This document shows, one piece after another, positions 16,415 through 24,749 of a stretch of 61,067 nucleotides of DNA. The notes beneath the pieces were generated by a model, which worked only from the letters and a program-made list of their open reading frames with translations, was not told the origin of the DNA and made no database searches. The stretch comes from DRQF01 sp964559135 (GTDB taxonomy: Bacteria > Planctomycetota > GCA-002687715 > DRQF01), in NCBI GenBank assembly GCA_964559135.1, contig CAZLGG010000010.1, positions 1-61,067 of the forward strand, written 5' to 3'. The translations under genes were made by a program, and so were the position numbers. Each line of letters begins with the position of its first letter. The first letter of the stretch is position 1.

Positions 16415-17017
16415 CTATCCGGAATGATCCGCCGTGGCGACGCGACGAGCCAAGTCCGTGGCACCTCGGAACAGATGGGTCTGAAACCCCTCCGCGGCGG
16501 CTGCCCGGACGTTGGCTTCGCGGTCGTCGACGAAGAGGGTTTCGGAGGGGAGGATGTTCCATCGCGTCCGGATCACTTGGAACACTCGGGGATCCGGCTT
16601 CCTGAATCCTTCTTTCCAGGAGAGGAAGACCCACGGCGCACGACGCGTCAACCCCAAGCGCCGATCCACCTCATCCGACCAGATGCTGTAGTTGCTGACC
16701 CAGCCGATCGGAATCCGGCGCGCGACGAGGGTATCCACGAGGTCCTCCATGCCGTCCAGCCAGCGATACGCTTCGAACACGTCCCGACGAAAGGCTTCGT
16801 GATCGAACGCTCGGCCGTCGGCAAAAAACCGCGTGAGGAACTCTGCCTCGCTCAGTCGCCCGCACTCGAACTCCAACCAGGCTGTCGGGTGTTTCAGCCG
16901 AAGCATCTCGTGAAAACTCAAGCCGAGACTCCGAGGCATGTCCTCGTAGAATGGGTCGTGACAGACGGTGTCCATGACGTCGAGCAACAGGCCGCGTATC
17001 GGTGTCGTGCCGTTCAG
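16415..17017 (-). CDS. HAD superfamily (subfamily IA) hydrolase-like protein
   Basis: About 200 residues. The start is probably CTG at 17017: it overlaps the kinase-FGE stop (CTGA) and has a strong GAGGAG nine bases upstream. An ATG at 17101 would require an 88-base overlap. Motif I is LLLDVMDTVCHDPFYED, with the nucleophile Asp followed at +2 by Met instead of the general-acid Asp. This variant is also known in plant and cyanobacterial HAD proteins. Motif II is GWVSNYS, and KPDPRVFQ with LFVDDREANV gives motifs III and IV. The cap is the short helical type. It is probably a phosphatase or a non-canonical HAD enzyme acting on an unknown metabolite. It is co-transcribed with its neighbours. 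Confidence 0.8.
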   Translation of the reverse strand: MNGTTPIRGLLLDVMDTVCHDPFYEDMPRSLGLSFHEMLRLKHPTAWLEFECGRLSEAEFLTRFFADGRAFDHEAFRRDVFEAYRWLDGMEDLVDTLVARRIPIGWVSNYSIWSDEVDRRLGLTRRAPWVFLSWKEGFRKPDPRVFQVIRTRWNILPSETLFVDDREANVRAAAAEGFQTHLFRGATDLARRVATADHSG

Positions 17018-19887
17018 CGTTCGAGTCTCCTCACAGGCCGCACTCCCACCGCCGACGAGGCGGAGTCCCTGTCGATGCTGGCGCGCATGGAATGCCGGCA
17101 TTCCTTGAGGGACGAACGAAACGATCCGCCACGCAGGCTCCGTAGATCTTGCGAACCGCTCGCGCGCAAGCCGTCACCGGGATAGCAGGGGATCTCGTAG
17201 GAACCAAAGGAGTCGCGACAGATCTCCCACACGTTTCCCAAGACCTGGTGCAAGCCCCATGCATTGGGCTTCATCGCATCCACGGGTGCGAATTCAGGGA
17301 ATCCGTCGTCGAGGTCCGGATGTTCCGTGCGACGGGGAAAAAGCACGCCCGCCATGTCGGCGGAACGGTCCCCGAAATTCACCCACTCCGAGGCGAGGCT
17401 CGCATCACGTCCCCACGGCCATGGAGTCGCCGCACCCGCCCTGGCCGCGAATTCCCATTGGGCCTCCGTGGGGATCTCCAGATTCATCCGAGGGAGGAAC
17501 AAGGCCGCGTTCGTCCAGGAGAGCTGGCGCACGGGCTGCATGGCGGCAAGCTCGTAGTCCGCCCGAGAACTCTCGGGATCCCGTAGGACGTCGCCGGCGC
17601 CCCGTTCCCATTGGGCAATGCTCATCTCGTATTTCGAGACGAAGAATGGGTCCAGGTGAATGGTGTGAATCGGCCCCTCTCCGCGGCGCGCCAGTGCATC
17701 GACGAACGCGCCCATCGCCTCGTGTTCGCCGTCCGGCGGGACGGCGCCCAACGTCGCATCACCTCCCGGAATGAGAACGAGAACGAGACCGGTGCCGCCG
17801 TCGATCTTCAACCGTCCGTCCCGGCCGCGCCGGGGCACCTCCCCCGTGAGGAGGTGGGCGAACTCGAAGAGGCCCGAATGGGGATCGGGGCCGAGGGGCA
17901 CGAGCCCCAGTTGGGGCCGCAACGCGAGGCCGCCGTACCGGGGGTCCGCGGCGATCGCGGCGACGCATCGATCCCAAAGCTCGGCGGCATCGACGAGGCT
18001 CTTGCGCTCCAGCTCGCGAGCCAATTGGATACGGGCCTTGACGTCGTCGATCACTCCGGGGCGGTCCTGGGCGCCTGCCAGACGGTCGAGGTCGGCCAAC
18101 ATCGCCTCGAGGACGCTCGCCCGCCAACGATCCCTCACGTCGAGATATTCCCTGAGATCGAGGGCGGCGACCTTGTCCTGCAGGTCTTCGATCCGCGCGT
18201 CGACATTCGCCCGGAGGCGGGAGAGCTCCTCCCGGCGTCGCCCATCCGGTGGCCCCGCCTGCTCGCGAGCGACGATCGAGGCCCGACGCCCCCGCAGCTC
18301 CGCCAACTCCTCGAGGATCGGGGGCCGTTCGAGAGGGTTCAACGTGTCCAACGAACGTCGGCGGCGACGCGCCCTCAGCAACCCCAGCGCCTCACGGTGA
18401 CGCTCCCTTCTGGCCACGAGGTCCTCGGCACGCGCCAACCAATCCTGCATCAGAGGAACCATCTCCGGCCTCGGCGGGAACAGGGATTCGGCCTCCTCGA
18501 CGGCACCCCGGGCCATGGCTGCGTCGGAGAGACTGAGGTACTCCCCCAGATTCTTGGTCGCCTCGCGACTCTTCAGATCGGCACGCCGGCTTTCCTGTCG
18601 GGCAAGGCCAAGGGCGTCTTCGGACCGACGCCACAGTCCCGTCACGACGACGAGCCCCACCGAGAGCAGAAGAAACAGAACGGAGAGCGAAGCGGCCATC
18701 GCTGGATTCCGCCTGGCCCACCGACCCAACCTGGGAATCGGCCCGAGGGGACGGGCCGCGATCGGCTTGAATTCGAGAACGCGACGGAGATCGTCCGCGA
18801 ACGCCTTGGCGGACTGGTATCGACGGGCAGGGTCCTTGTCCATGGCGGTCAGCACGACGACGTCGAGGTCCCGCGCGATTCCTGAGAGCAGACGCGAAGG
18901 CGGAATGGGAGGCAGCGTGAGGATCTGACGATAGAGAGCTTCCCTCGTGGGTGACTCGAAGGGACGGCGAAGAGTGAGCCATTCGTAGAGCGTGACGCCG
19001 AGTCCATACACATCCGTCGCGCGGCCGACGTGGTTGGATTTCCCCTGCACCTGTTCGGGCGCCATATACGCCGGCGTCCCGAGCTGATCCCCCGACACCG
19101 TGATCGTCGGCGATTCTTCGTTCGTCACGAGAGCCAAACCGAAATCGAGGATGACGGGCGGGCCGGACTCGGCAATGATGATGTTCGACGGCTTGACATC
19201 ACGATGGACGAGTCCCGATTCGTGGGCCAGGTGGAGAGTCTCCGCCAACTGCGCCAACGTCTCGACCCTGCGTCGAATCTCCTCCGGCTCGAGAGTGATT
19301 GCGCGGGTTCGCCAAGGATCATCCAAGGATTCCTCTGAAGGCCCCCGCAGCACCTTGGCCTCCCGACGTATTGCATCGGAGAGCGCCGTCCCGCGCACCC
19401 ACTGCATCGCGATGAACGGGAATCCGTCCTGCTCACCGGTCTCGTAGACGGTGCAGAGGCCCGGGGACTCGAGGCGGGAGAGCGCCTCCGCTTCGCGGCG
19501 GAAACGTGCCATGGCCCGGGTCGAATGGCATGCGTCGGCGGAGAGGATCTTCAGCGCCACATCCCGACCGAGGCGAGTATCTCGGGCACGGAAAACGACA
19601 CCTTGCCCTCCCCGTCCCAGCATCTCCTTCAGTGCGTAGGGACCAAACGAGGGGGACGTCGCGTCAGCGGAAGAGCGGGAGGGCAGAGACGGACCCGTCG
19701 GCGCAGGGTCCACGGCCAGAGTCGCGGCGGAATCCGAGTCCTCGAGTTCGTCGATGACATCCTGAATGAGGGTGCGGTCGCCGGGGAACGCGGCTTCGCA
19801 GCTCTCGACGGAGAGCGGCCGGCCCGCCTTTTGCTCGCGGAGGAGCCATTCTTTGATTCTCGACCTCACGCCGCCGGATTTCATCAT
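17014..19887 (-). CDS. Membrane-anchored Ser/Thr kinase fused to an FGE/sulfatase-modifying-like domain
   Basis: 957 residues. Residues 84-375 are a complete Hanks-type kinase: GRGGQG (91-96), K113, HRDVKPSN (228-235), DFG (248-250) and GTPAYMAPEQ. One transmembrane helix spans about 397-418. A Glu/Arg-rich, probably coiled-coil region runs from 420 to 650. Residues 700-955 are a formylglycine-generating-enzyme-like fold (DPFFVSKYEMSIAQWERG, then IPTEAQWEFAARAG, then GLHQVLGNVWEICRDSF, then LRGGSFRSS, ending GVRPVRRLE). The FGE domain is thus extracytoplasmic and may be a sensor or lectin-like module rather than an enzyme. Kinase-FGE fusions are frequent in Planctomycetota. The 3' end overlaps the HAD start by 4 bases. 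Confidence 0.92.
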   Translation of the reverse strand: MMKSGGVRSRIKEWLLREQKAGRPLSVESCEAAFPGDRTLIQDVIDELEDSDSAATLAVDPAPTGPSLPSRSSADATSPSFGPYALKEMLGRGGQGVVFRARDTRLGRDVALKILSADACHSTRAMARFRREAEALSRLESPGLCTVYETGEQDGFPFIAMQWVRGTALSDAIRREAKVLRGPSEESLDDPWRTRAITLEPEEIRRRVETLAQLAETLHLAHESGLVHRDVKPSNIIIAESGPPVILDFGLALVTNEESPTITVSGDQLGTPAYMAPEQVQGKSNHVGRATDVYGLGVTLYEWLTLRRPFESPTREALYRQILTLPPIPPSRLLSGIARDLDVVVLTAMDKDPARRYQSAKAFADDLRRVLEFKPIAARPLGPIPRLGRWARRNPAMAASLSVLFLLLSVGLVVVTGLWRRSEDALGLARQESRRADLKSREATKNLGEYLSLSDAAMARGAVEEAESLFPPRPEMVPLMQDWLARAEDLVARRERHREALGLLRARRRRRSLDTLNPLERPPILEELAELRGRRASIVAREQAGPPDGRRREELSRLRANVDARIEDLQDKVAALDLREYLDVRDRWRASVLEAMLADLDRLAGAQDRPGVIDDVKARIQLARELERKSLVDAAELWDRCVAAIAADPRYGGLALRPQLGLVPLGPDPHSGLFEFAHLLTGEVPRRGRDGRLKIDGGTGLVLVLIPGGDATLGAVPPDGEHEAMGAFVDALARRGEGPIHTIHLDPFFVSKYEMSIAQWERGAGDVLRDPESSRADYELAAMQPVRQLSWTNAALFLPRMNLEIPTEAQWEFAARAGAATPWPWGRDASLASEWVNFGDRSADMAGVLFPRRTEHPDLDDGFPEFAPVDAMKPNAWGLHQVLGNVWEICRDSFGSYEIPCYPGDGLRASGSQDLRSLRGGSFRSSLKECRHSMRASIDRDSASSAVGVRPVRRLER

Positions 19888-20235
19888 CCCGTTCGTCCAG
19901 GCTCAATCCTCGCGGCCCTTCGCGCCGAACCTATGAAGGTGAAGAGCACGGATTCCAAACCCTTTCTGGGCATCGTCTTCTCCTGCTGCAACGTCTACGT
20001 CCGCATTTATATGAACAGGTCGCAGACGGCTTATGAAGGGGCGTGCCCGCGATGCTGCCGCAGGCTCCGCGTCCCAGTCGGCAAGGGAGGAACCACCCGA
20101 CGCTTCTTCCGGACCCGCTGAGTCCGATCGGTCCGTGAAAAGGTCGGCTCGGGGTGGACACGGGCGGCTTCGTGGAGTACAAAATCCATCTTGGGTGCGC
20201 CGATGTCCATATCGTGCCGGAAATGTGACTCTCTC
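19888..20235. other. Divergent intergenic region, 348 bases
   Basis: This separates the kinase-FGE gene (minus) from a secreted protein gene (plus). A sigma-28-like site is annotated separately at 20180-20206. The motif TATGAA recurs three times between 19932 and 20036 without clear symmetry. GC-rich segments around 20040-20130 can fold, but no known riboswitch consensus is recognised. Otherwise nothing is seen. Confidence 0.3.
20180..20206 (+). promoter_or_regulatory. Sigma-28 (FliA)-like promoter, weaker match
   Basis: CAAAATCC at 20180-20187 and GCCGATGT at 20199-20206 are separated by exactly 11 bases. The enterobacterial FliA consensus is TAAAGTTT-N11-GCCGATAA, so the -35 matches at 4 of 8 positions and the -10 at 6 of 8. 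The site ends 29 bases before the ATG at 20236, a normal distance. It would put the secreted protein under flagellar late-gene control. Evidence is by motif only. Confidence 0.35.
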
Positions 20236-21009
20236 ATGACAAAGCGAAACTTTCTTTCCCTCCTCGCGGTGGTGGTGCTCTCCTCCGCGACGGCTCAGGC
20301 CCACGTCCACCTCATCGGTCCCAACGGAGGAGAGGTGTACGGCGGAGGAGCCCCCGTCAATATTCAGTGGCAGGTGGTGATCCAGCACAGCACCGTGGGC
20401 TGGGATCTGGAATACTCCTTGAACGGCGCGGCGGGGCCTTGGATGCCCATCGTCCTCGGGTTGGCCCCCGGCAACACGCAGGCCGGAGCCATCCACTCCT
20501 ACCTTTGGAATGCGCCTCTTCTCACGACGAACAGCCTTCGTATCCGGGTGCGCATGGTCAACAACGGCACGAACTACCTGGACATCTCGGACGGCGACAT
20601 CACCGTCGAGACGTCTCTCCAGGGGGACGTGAGCAACGTCTCCATCTCTGCCGGCGGTGTGCAGACTCTCACCTTGAGCGTGGACGCCAGCCACTTCGGC
20701 GAGCTCTATGCGGTTCTGGGCAGCGCCACGGGGACGAGCCCGGGCGTGGCCGTCCAGGGGCAGATCATTCCCCTCAACCCGGACTTCTATTTCGACCAGA
20801 CGCTCAACTTCCCCAACCAACACCCGCTGGCCGGGTCCCTTGGCAACATCGACGCCAATGGCGGGGCCGTCACCACCGTGACCGTCTTGCCCGGCGAGCT
20901 TCCGCCGGTGGTGGTGGGCTTGGTCATCCACCATGCCGCCGTGATCCTCGACGGATCATTCCAGTTGAGCCATGTTTCGAACGCGGTACCGCTGACGCTC
21001 GCTCCCTGA
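20236..21009 (+). CDS. Secreted protein with planctomycete-type C-terminal domain
   Basis: 257 residues from the ATG at 20236; earlier in-frame starts lack a signal sequence. Residues 1-21 form a signal peptide (MTKRNFLSLLAVVV core, then ATAQA). Residues 22-125 look like an immunoglobulin-like beta domain (HLIGPNGGEVYGGGAPVNIQW, resembling sugar- or surface-binding modules). Residues 130-257 contain GVQTLTLSVDASHFGELY, GTSPG, IPLNPDFYFDQTL, VGLVIHHAAV and SNAVPLTL. This is a recurrent C-terminal domain of secreted proteins in marine planctomycetes, of unknown role. No enzyme motif is visible. A sigma-28-like promoter lies just upstream. Confidence 0.72.
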   Translation: MTKRNFLSLLAVVVLSSATAQAHVHLIGPNGGEVYGGGAPVNIQWQVVIQHSTVGWDLEYSLNGAAGPWMPIVLGLAPGNTQAGAIHSYLWNAPLLTTNSLRIRVRMVNNGTNYLDISDGDITVETSLQGDVSNVSISAGGVQTLTLSVDASHFGELYAVLGSATGTSPGVAVQGQIIPLNPDFYFDQTLNFPNQHPLAGSLGNIDANGGAVTTVTVLPGELPPVVVGLVIHHAAVILDGSFQLSHVSNAVPLTLAP

Positions 21010-21057
21010 TGCGTCCATCGGTCTTCCCTTGGAGGATTCAGGCGATAGGCTGATCCC

Positions 21058-22938
21058 ATGGGGATGACGTGCGCCGAGGAGCAAAGGGGCCGAGGGAGGA
21101 GGACGGTTCGTTCTCCGCATGCCTCCGCGTCGGCCCTTTTGCTCCTCGCGTTCTTGGCGAGTTGTAGCTTCCACCCCATCCACGATCGGGAGAACTCTGC
21201 GGTCCGCAGCCGCGCCCAACGGCGCCGCACGGCCCTCGACGGCGGGGCTCCCTCCGAATCCACAATCGGTGTCTTGATGGCTTTGGGTCTCGGCGACTGG
21301 GAACGCCGGTTCGATGCGGCGATGGAGAAGCTCAGCGCCACCCCACCCGCCCAGCGCGCGCTTTTCCCTGCGGGGGCCGTCGATCTCGCCGAGGCCGAAG
21401 TGGCTCTTTGGGTCACGGAAAGACGACGACGCTTCGACGACGTGGATCAGGCCCTCGACCTGCGCGCCGCCCGTGCAACCCTTCGAGGACTTCGCGACGT
21501 CGACCCCGCCCATCCGAGCGGATTCCCTCTCACCGCCACTCTCGAGGAGGTTCACAACGCGGCATTCGCGCGATTCCTCGAGATCTCGCAGGAACTCTGG
21601 GGACATCCCGCGAAGTGGCCCGAGAAAGCCGCGGCGGAGGGATACCGTCTGCTCTTGGATTCAGCGCCTCCGGCCCTCGACGTCACGGCCTTCGACGCTT
21701 TCATTCCCTCCGACCTGCGTGAGCCGGTCGGCCTCGCCCCCCGCTATCAGGTCCAGGGGCTGGGAGCCTCGCTGATCGCCGAACGCCACAATCTGGATGA
21801 CCAGAACCGCCGCATCGACCTGCATGCGTTGGAGCACCCGAGCTTCCCCATGACGGCACGGATGGACATCCGGCCGGACGGCGGCGTCGCCATCGGCTTC
21901 TACGATCCCCTCGCCGCGGCGACTCGCAAGTTGGATCACCCCTGGCCCCTCAGTGCCGATTTCACCACCGCGCTCGCCCACGGTTTCGGGGAGGAGAGCT
22001 TCCGGATTCGGGAAAACTTGGCGCTCTTTTTCCCGAGCGGCGCCCGGCGCGAGCAGGGGATCTACCTCTTCGAGCCCTTCGACCCCGACCGCATTCCACT
22101 CCTTTTGGTCCACGGCATCTGGTCGAGCCCGCTGGCCTGGGCGCAGCTGCAAAACGAGATTCTCGGCGATCCAAAACTCCGCCGACGCTACCAGGTTTGG
22201 AGTTATTTCTACCCCACCGGGCTTTCGATCCTCGAGAACGCCGCGGCCCTCAGAAAGGCCATCCTCGAGATGCGCGCCCTGGCCCCGTCCGCCGCATGCA
22301 CGGCCAACCGCGACATGGTGGTCGTCGGCCACAGCATGGGCGGCCTCCTCGCCAAAACCCTGGTTCTCGATCCCGGAAAGACTCTGGCGGAGACGTACTT
22401 TCGTTGTCCCGTCGAGGCTCTGCCGATCTCGCCCAAGCTGCGGGAGCGCTTGCGGGATGCACTCGAATTCGAACCCGTACCCCACATCAGCGAGATGGTG
22501 TTCATCGCGACCCCCCACCGAGGCAGCGAACTCGCCGCCAATCTTCTGGGGTCGCTGGTGTCGCAACTCGTCGACAGTCCCGACGACCTGGAAGACGCCC
22601 TGGACGCGCTGCGTACCCAGACGCCCAACTGCCTGGTCGCCGACGACGACACCCTCTTGGAGTTGGTGGATGGTGTGCGCTGCCTGCGTCCGGACGCGCG
22701 GGTGCTGGCCGCGCTCAACGGACTTCCCCTCCCGCGAGGAACCCGCTTCCACAGCATCGCGGGCAAGCTGCCTCGGGCCAGCGTCGAGGGTGATGGGGTG
22801 GTGGGGCTGGGTTCCGCGCGGCTGGACGGCGTGCCTTCGGAATTCGTGCTGCCGGCGGGCCACGCCAGTCATCAGGATCCCCGCGCCATCCTCGAGATCC
22901 GTCGCATCCTCCGCGAGCATCTCGAATCCAAACCTTAG
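21058..22938 (+). CDS. Lipoprotein with alpha/beta-hydrolase (lipase/PGAP1-like) domain
   Basis: 626 residues. The N-terminus contains ALLLLAFLASC, a lipobox around residue 36, so the protein should be a membrane lipoprotein. Residues 45-330 are a long unassigned region. The catalytic part follows: IPLLLVHGIWSSPLAWAQL (oxyanion-hole strand), VVVGHSMGG with nucleophile Ser426, EMVFIATPHRGSELA, and the C-terminal GHASHQDP supplying the probable catalytic His. This is the serine-hydrolase pattern of lipases and PGAP1-like esterases. It may cleave lipids or ester-linked groups in the envelope. It is followed by about 200 bases and then the flagellar operon, which has its own promoter. Confidence 0.8.
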   Translation: MGMTCAEEQRGRGRRTVRSPHASASALLLLAFLASCSFHPIHDRENSAVRSRAQRRRTALDGGAPSESTIGVLMALGLGDWERRFDAAMEKLSATPPAQRALFPAGAVDLAEAEVALWVTERRRRFDDVDQALDLRAARATLRGLRDVDPAHPSGFPLTATLEEVHNAAFARFLEISQELWGHPAKWPEKAAAEGYRLLLDSAPPALDVTAFDAFIPSDLREPVGLAPRYQVQGLGASLIAERHNLDDQNRRIDLHALEHPSFPMTARMDIRPDGGVAIGFYDPLAAATRKLDHPWPLSADFTTALAHGFGEESFRIRENLALFFPSGARREQGIYLFEPFDPDRIPLLLVHGIWSSPLAWAQLQNEILGDPKLRRRYQVWSYFYPTGLSILENAAALRKAILEMRALAPSAACTANRDMVVVGHSMGGLLAKTLVLDPGKTLAETYFRCPVEALPISPKLRERLRDALEFEPVPHISEMVFIATPHRGSELAANLLGSLVSQLVDSPDDLEDALDALRTQTPNCLVADDDTLLELVDGVRCLRPDARVLAALNGLPLPRGTRFHSIAGKLPRASVEGDGVVGLGSARLDGVPSEFVLPAGHASHQDPRAILEIRRILREHLESKP

Positions 22939-22966
22939 GTTCTCCAGGGTGTCGCGGATTCCGACA

Positions 22967-22987
22967 GGTGTCGTGACGCACGACGCC
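22967..22987 (+). other. Short perfect hairpin between the hydrolase gene and the flagellar operon
   Basis: GGTGTCGTG, loop ACG, then CACGACGCC: nine pairs including one G-U wobble. It lies 28 bases after the hydrolase stop and lacks a following T-run. It could contribute to termination with Rho or be a protein-binding site upstream of the sigma-54 promoter, about 100 bases downstream. The function is undecided. Confidence 0.3.
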
Positions 22988-23082
22988 CGCACGACGACGC
23001 CACGTCGGAAGTTTTTTCCACGAACGAACGGAAGCATCCTCTCCACAACGTGTTGCGGCCGCTCTGCAAAAACGACCCCCGT

Positions 23083-23100
23083 CCGGCACACCCCTTGCTC
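23083..23100 (+). promoter_or_regulatory. Sigma-54 (RpoN) promoter of the flagellar export operon
   Basis: CCGGCAC, ACCCC, TTGCTC contains the invariant GG at 23085-23086 and GC at 23097-23098 with exactly ten bases between them, matching the -24/-12 consensus TGGCAC-N5-TTGCW at all but one core position. The predicted transcript start is around 23110. This would leave a 27-base leader before the ATG at 23137 and would make the earlier ATG at 23110 leaderless. An enhancer-binding protein would be needed for activation. It is not in the window. Confidence 0.65.
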
Positions 23101-23136
23101 TGGGGGGTGATGGAAACCCGGGATTCGAGAGAGAAC

Positions 23137-23703
23137 ATGCTGACACGTGACCGCAGCCTCATTGTCTTCGGCGGATGCGCGCTTCTTTTGAGCGTCATTT
23201 TGGCCATGGCCGTCACCGGAGGCGACAAGAAACCTTCGACGTCCGTTGGAAAGGGCGAAGTCGCTCCCGCACCCGCCACCGCGGCGATGTCAAAGGTGTC
23301 CCCGCCGGCGAAACGGAAACTTGAAGCGCCTCGCGGGGTGCAGGTGGGCGATGCGTGGAAGAGCATGGGCTCCCTCATTCTCGTCCTCTTGGCCGTCGCG
23401 GGGTCCGCACTGGTGGCGAAGCGATTCCTCAAGAAGACGCGTTTCGCACCCTCGGGGGAGAAGGTCCTCTCGGTGCTCGACGCGGTGCCCCTCGGACCGA
23501 AACGGCAGGTCTATGTCCTCCAGGTCTACGAACGAAAGCTCGTCGTCGCGGCCACGGAGCAAAACGTCTCACTGCTGACGGAGTTCACGGAAGAGGAGAT
23601 CTCGAAGCTCGTGGCGGAGGTCAAGAATCCCGTCGCTGCCGGCTCCCCGCAGACTCCGCTTCGGGGCGCGGAGCTGGCCGCGTTGATGGAGGTGGAGGCG
23701 TGA
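23137..23703 (+). CDS. fliO: Flagellar biosynthesis protein FliO
   Basis: 188 residues from the ATG at 23137, which has GAGAGA upstream and agrees with the sigma-54 promoter; the ATG at 23110 is the alternative. A first hydrophobic helix lies at residues 6-27. A linker rich in Pro, Ala and Lys follows. The main transmembrane helix is SMGSLILVLLAVAGSALVA (about 74-92), followed by the FliO core: LSVLDAVPLGPKRQVYVLQV and KLVVAATEQNVSLLTEF. FliO assists assembly of the FliP ring in the type III export gate. It overlaps fliP by 4 bases (GTGA), so translation is coupled. Confidence 0.9.
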   Translation: MLTRDRSLIVFGGCALLLSVILAMAVTGGDKKPSTSVGKGEVAPAPATAAMSKVSPPAKRKLEAPRGVQVGDAWKSMGSLILVLLAVAGSALVAKRFLKKTRFAPSGEKVLSVLDAVPLGPKRQVYVLQVYERKLVVAATEQNVSLLTEFTEEEISKLVAEVKNPVAAGSPQTPLRGAELAALMEVEA

Positions 23704-24464
23704 AAACCTTTTTCCTTCTCCTGGCCTGCCTCACCTGTCTGGGAGCCCTCACTCCCCGCGCACGAGCTCAGTCTCCGTTGAGCGCCGAAGCCTCCACCGC
23801 CACGCCGACGCCTTCCGCCATGGAGGAAGAGCTTTCGACACCGGTGAGGATCGTTCTGATCCTCACGGTGCTGGCTCTGGCTCCGGCGATCCTCATGACC
23901 GTGACCTCGTTCACGCGGATCGTGATCGTCCTGTCCTTCGTGCGGCGCGCGCTCTCCATCCAGGACATGCCACCGAATCAAGTGATCATCGGCCTCTCCC
24001 TGTTCCTCACGGTGGCCACGATGCAGCCGACTCTGGACTCGATCTGGAAAGACGCGGTCTCACCCTACATGAACGAGGAGATCACCTTGGCCGACGCGGG
24101 CGAGAAAGCGTCGGAGGACCTCCACGTCTTCCTTCGCAGTCACGCGCGCAACGACGAGGTGAATCTCTTTTTGGGCATCACGGGGGCGGAAGAGCCGGAG
24201 AATCCGGAGGACGTTTCGCTCTCCGTCATGATCCCGGCCTTCGCCCTCTCCGAGCTGAAGGTCGCCTTCAAGATGGGCTTTCTGGTCTACATCCCGTTTC
24301 TGGTCGTGGACATCGTCGTCGCCAGCATCCTGCTCTCGATGGGCATGGTGATGCTCCCGCCGGTGATCATCTCCACACCCTTCAAGATTCTGCTTTTCAT
24401 CATGGTGGACGGTTGGACTCTCGTCGTGGGCTCCCTCATGCGGAGCTTCGAGATGGTGAGCTGA
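23700..24464 (+). CDS. fliP: Flagellar export gate protein FliP
   Basis: 254 residues, GTG start overlapping the fliO stop. Residues 1-24 form a cleavable signal peptide (VKTFFLLLACLTCLGAL, ending RARAQ), as is normal for FliP. The signature segments follow: LTVLALAPAILMTVTSFTRI, VLSFVRRAL, MPPNQVIIGLSLFLT and, near the end, MVMLPPVIISTPFKILLFI with VDGWTLVVGSL. Five FliP, four FliQ and one FliR form the core export gate in the inner membrane. The length is typical. Ten bases separate it from fliQ. Confidence 0.97.
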   Translation: MKTFFLLLACLTCLGALTPRARAQSPLSAEASTATPTPSAMEEELSTPVRIVLILTVLALAPAILMTVTSFTRIVIVLSFVRRALSIQDMPPNQVIIGLSLFLTVATMQPTLDSIWKDAVSPYMNEEITLADAGEKASEDLHVFLRSHARNDEVNLFLGITGAEEPENPEDVSLSVMIPAFALSELKVAFKMGFLVYIPFLVVDIVVASILLSMGMVMLPPVIISTPFKILLFIMVDGWTLVVGSLMRSFEMVS

Positions 24465-24474
24465 GGAGAGACAG

Positions 24475-24744
24475 ATGGACGAATACTACGTCATAACATT
24501 GGGACGAGAGATGCTCTGGACGGTCGTTCTGGTGGCAGCACCCGCCATGGTCGTGGGCATGCTCGTCGGCATCATCATGGCCCTCTTTCAGGCGATCACC
24601 AGCGTGCAGGAGCAGACCCTCACGATGATTCCGAAAATCATGGCCGTCGGGTTGACGCTCGTGTTGCTGGCGCCCTTCATCATGCGGACCCTCGCCACCT
24701 TCACGACAAACGTCTTCATGGCGCTCGCGGACGCCGTGTTCTAA
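24475..24744 (+). CDS. fliQ: Flagellar export gate protein FliQ
   Basis: 89 residues, two transmembrane helices. The pattern LWTVVLVAAPAMVVGMLVGI then FQAITSVQEQTLTMIPKI is the FliQ hallmark. GAGAGACAG precedes the ATG. It joins FliP and FliR in the export gate of the flagellar type III secretion system. It lies in order between fliP and fliR, 5 bases before fliR. Confidence 0.97.
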   Translation: MDEYYVITLGREMLWTVVLVAAPAMVVGMLVGIIMALFQAITSVQEQTLTMIPKIMAVGLTLVLLAPFIMRTLATFTTNVFMALADAVF

Positions 24745-24749
24745 GCCCC

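Noticed and set aside
19888..20235. Riboswitch in the divergent region
   Set aside because: Foldable GC-rich segments exist, but no conserved core (cobalamin, c-di-GMP, TPP or others) could be aligned.
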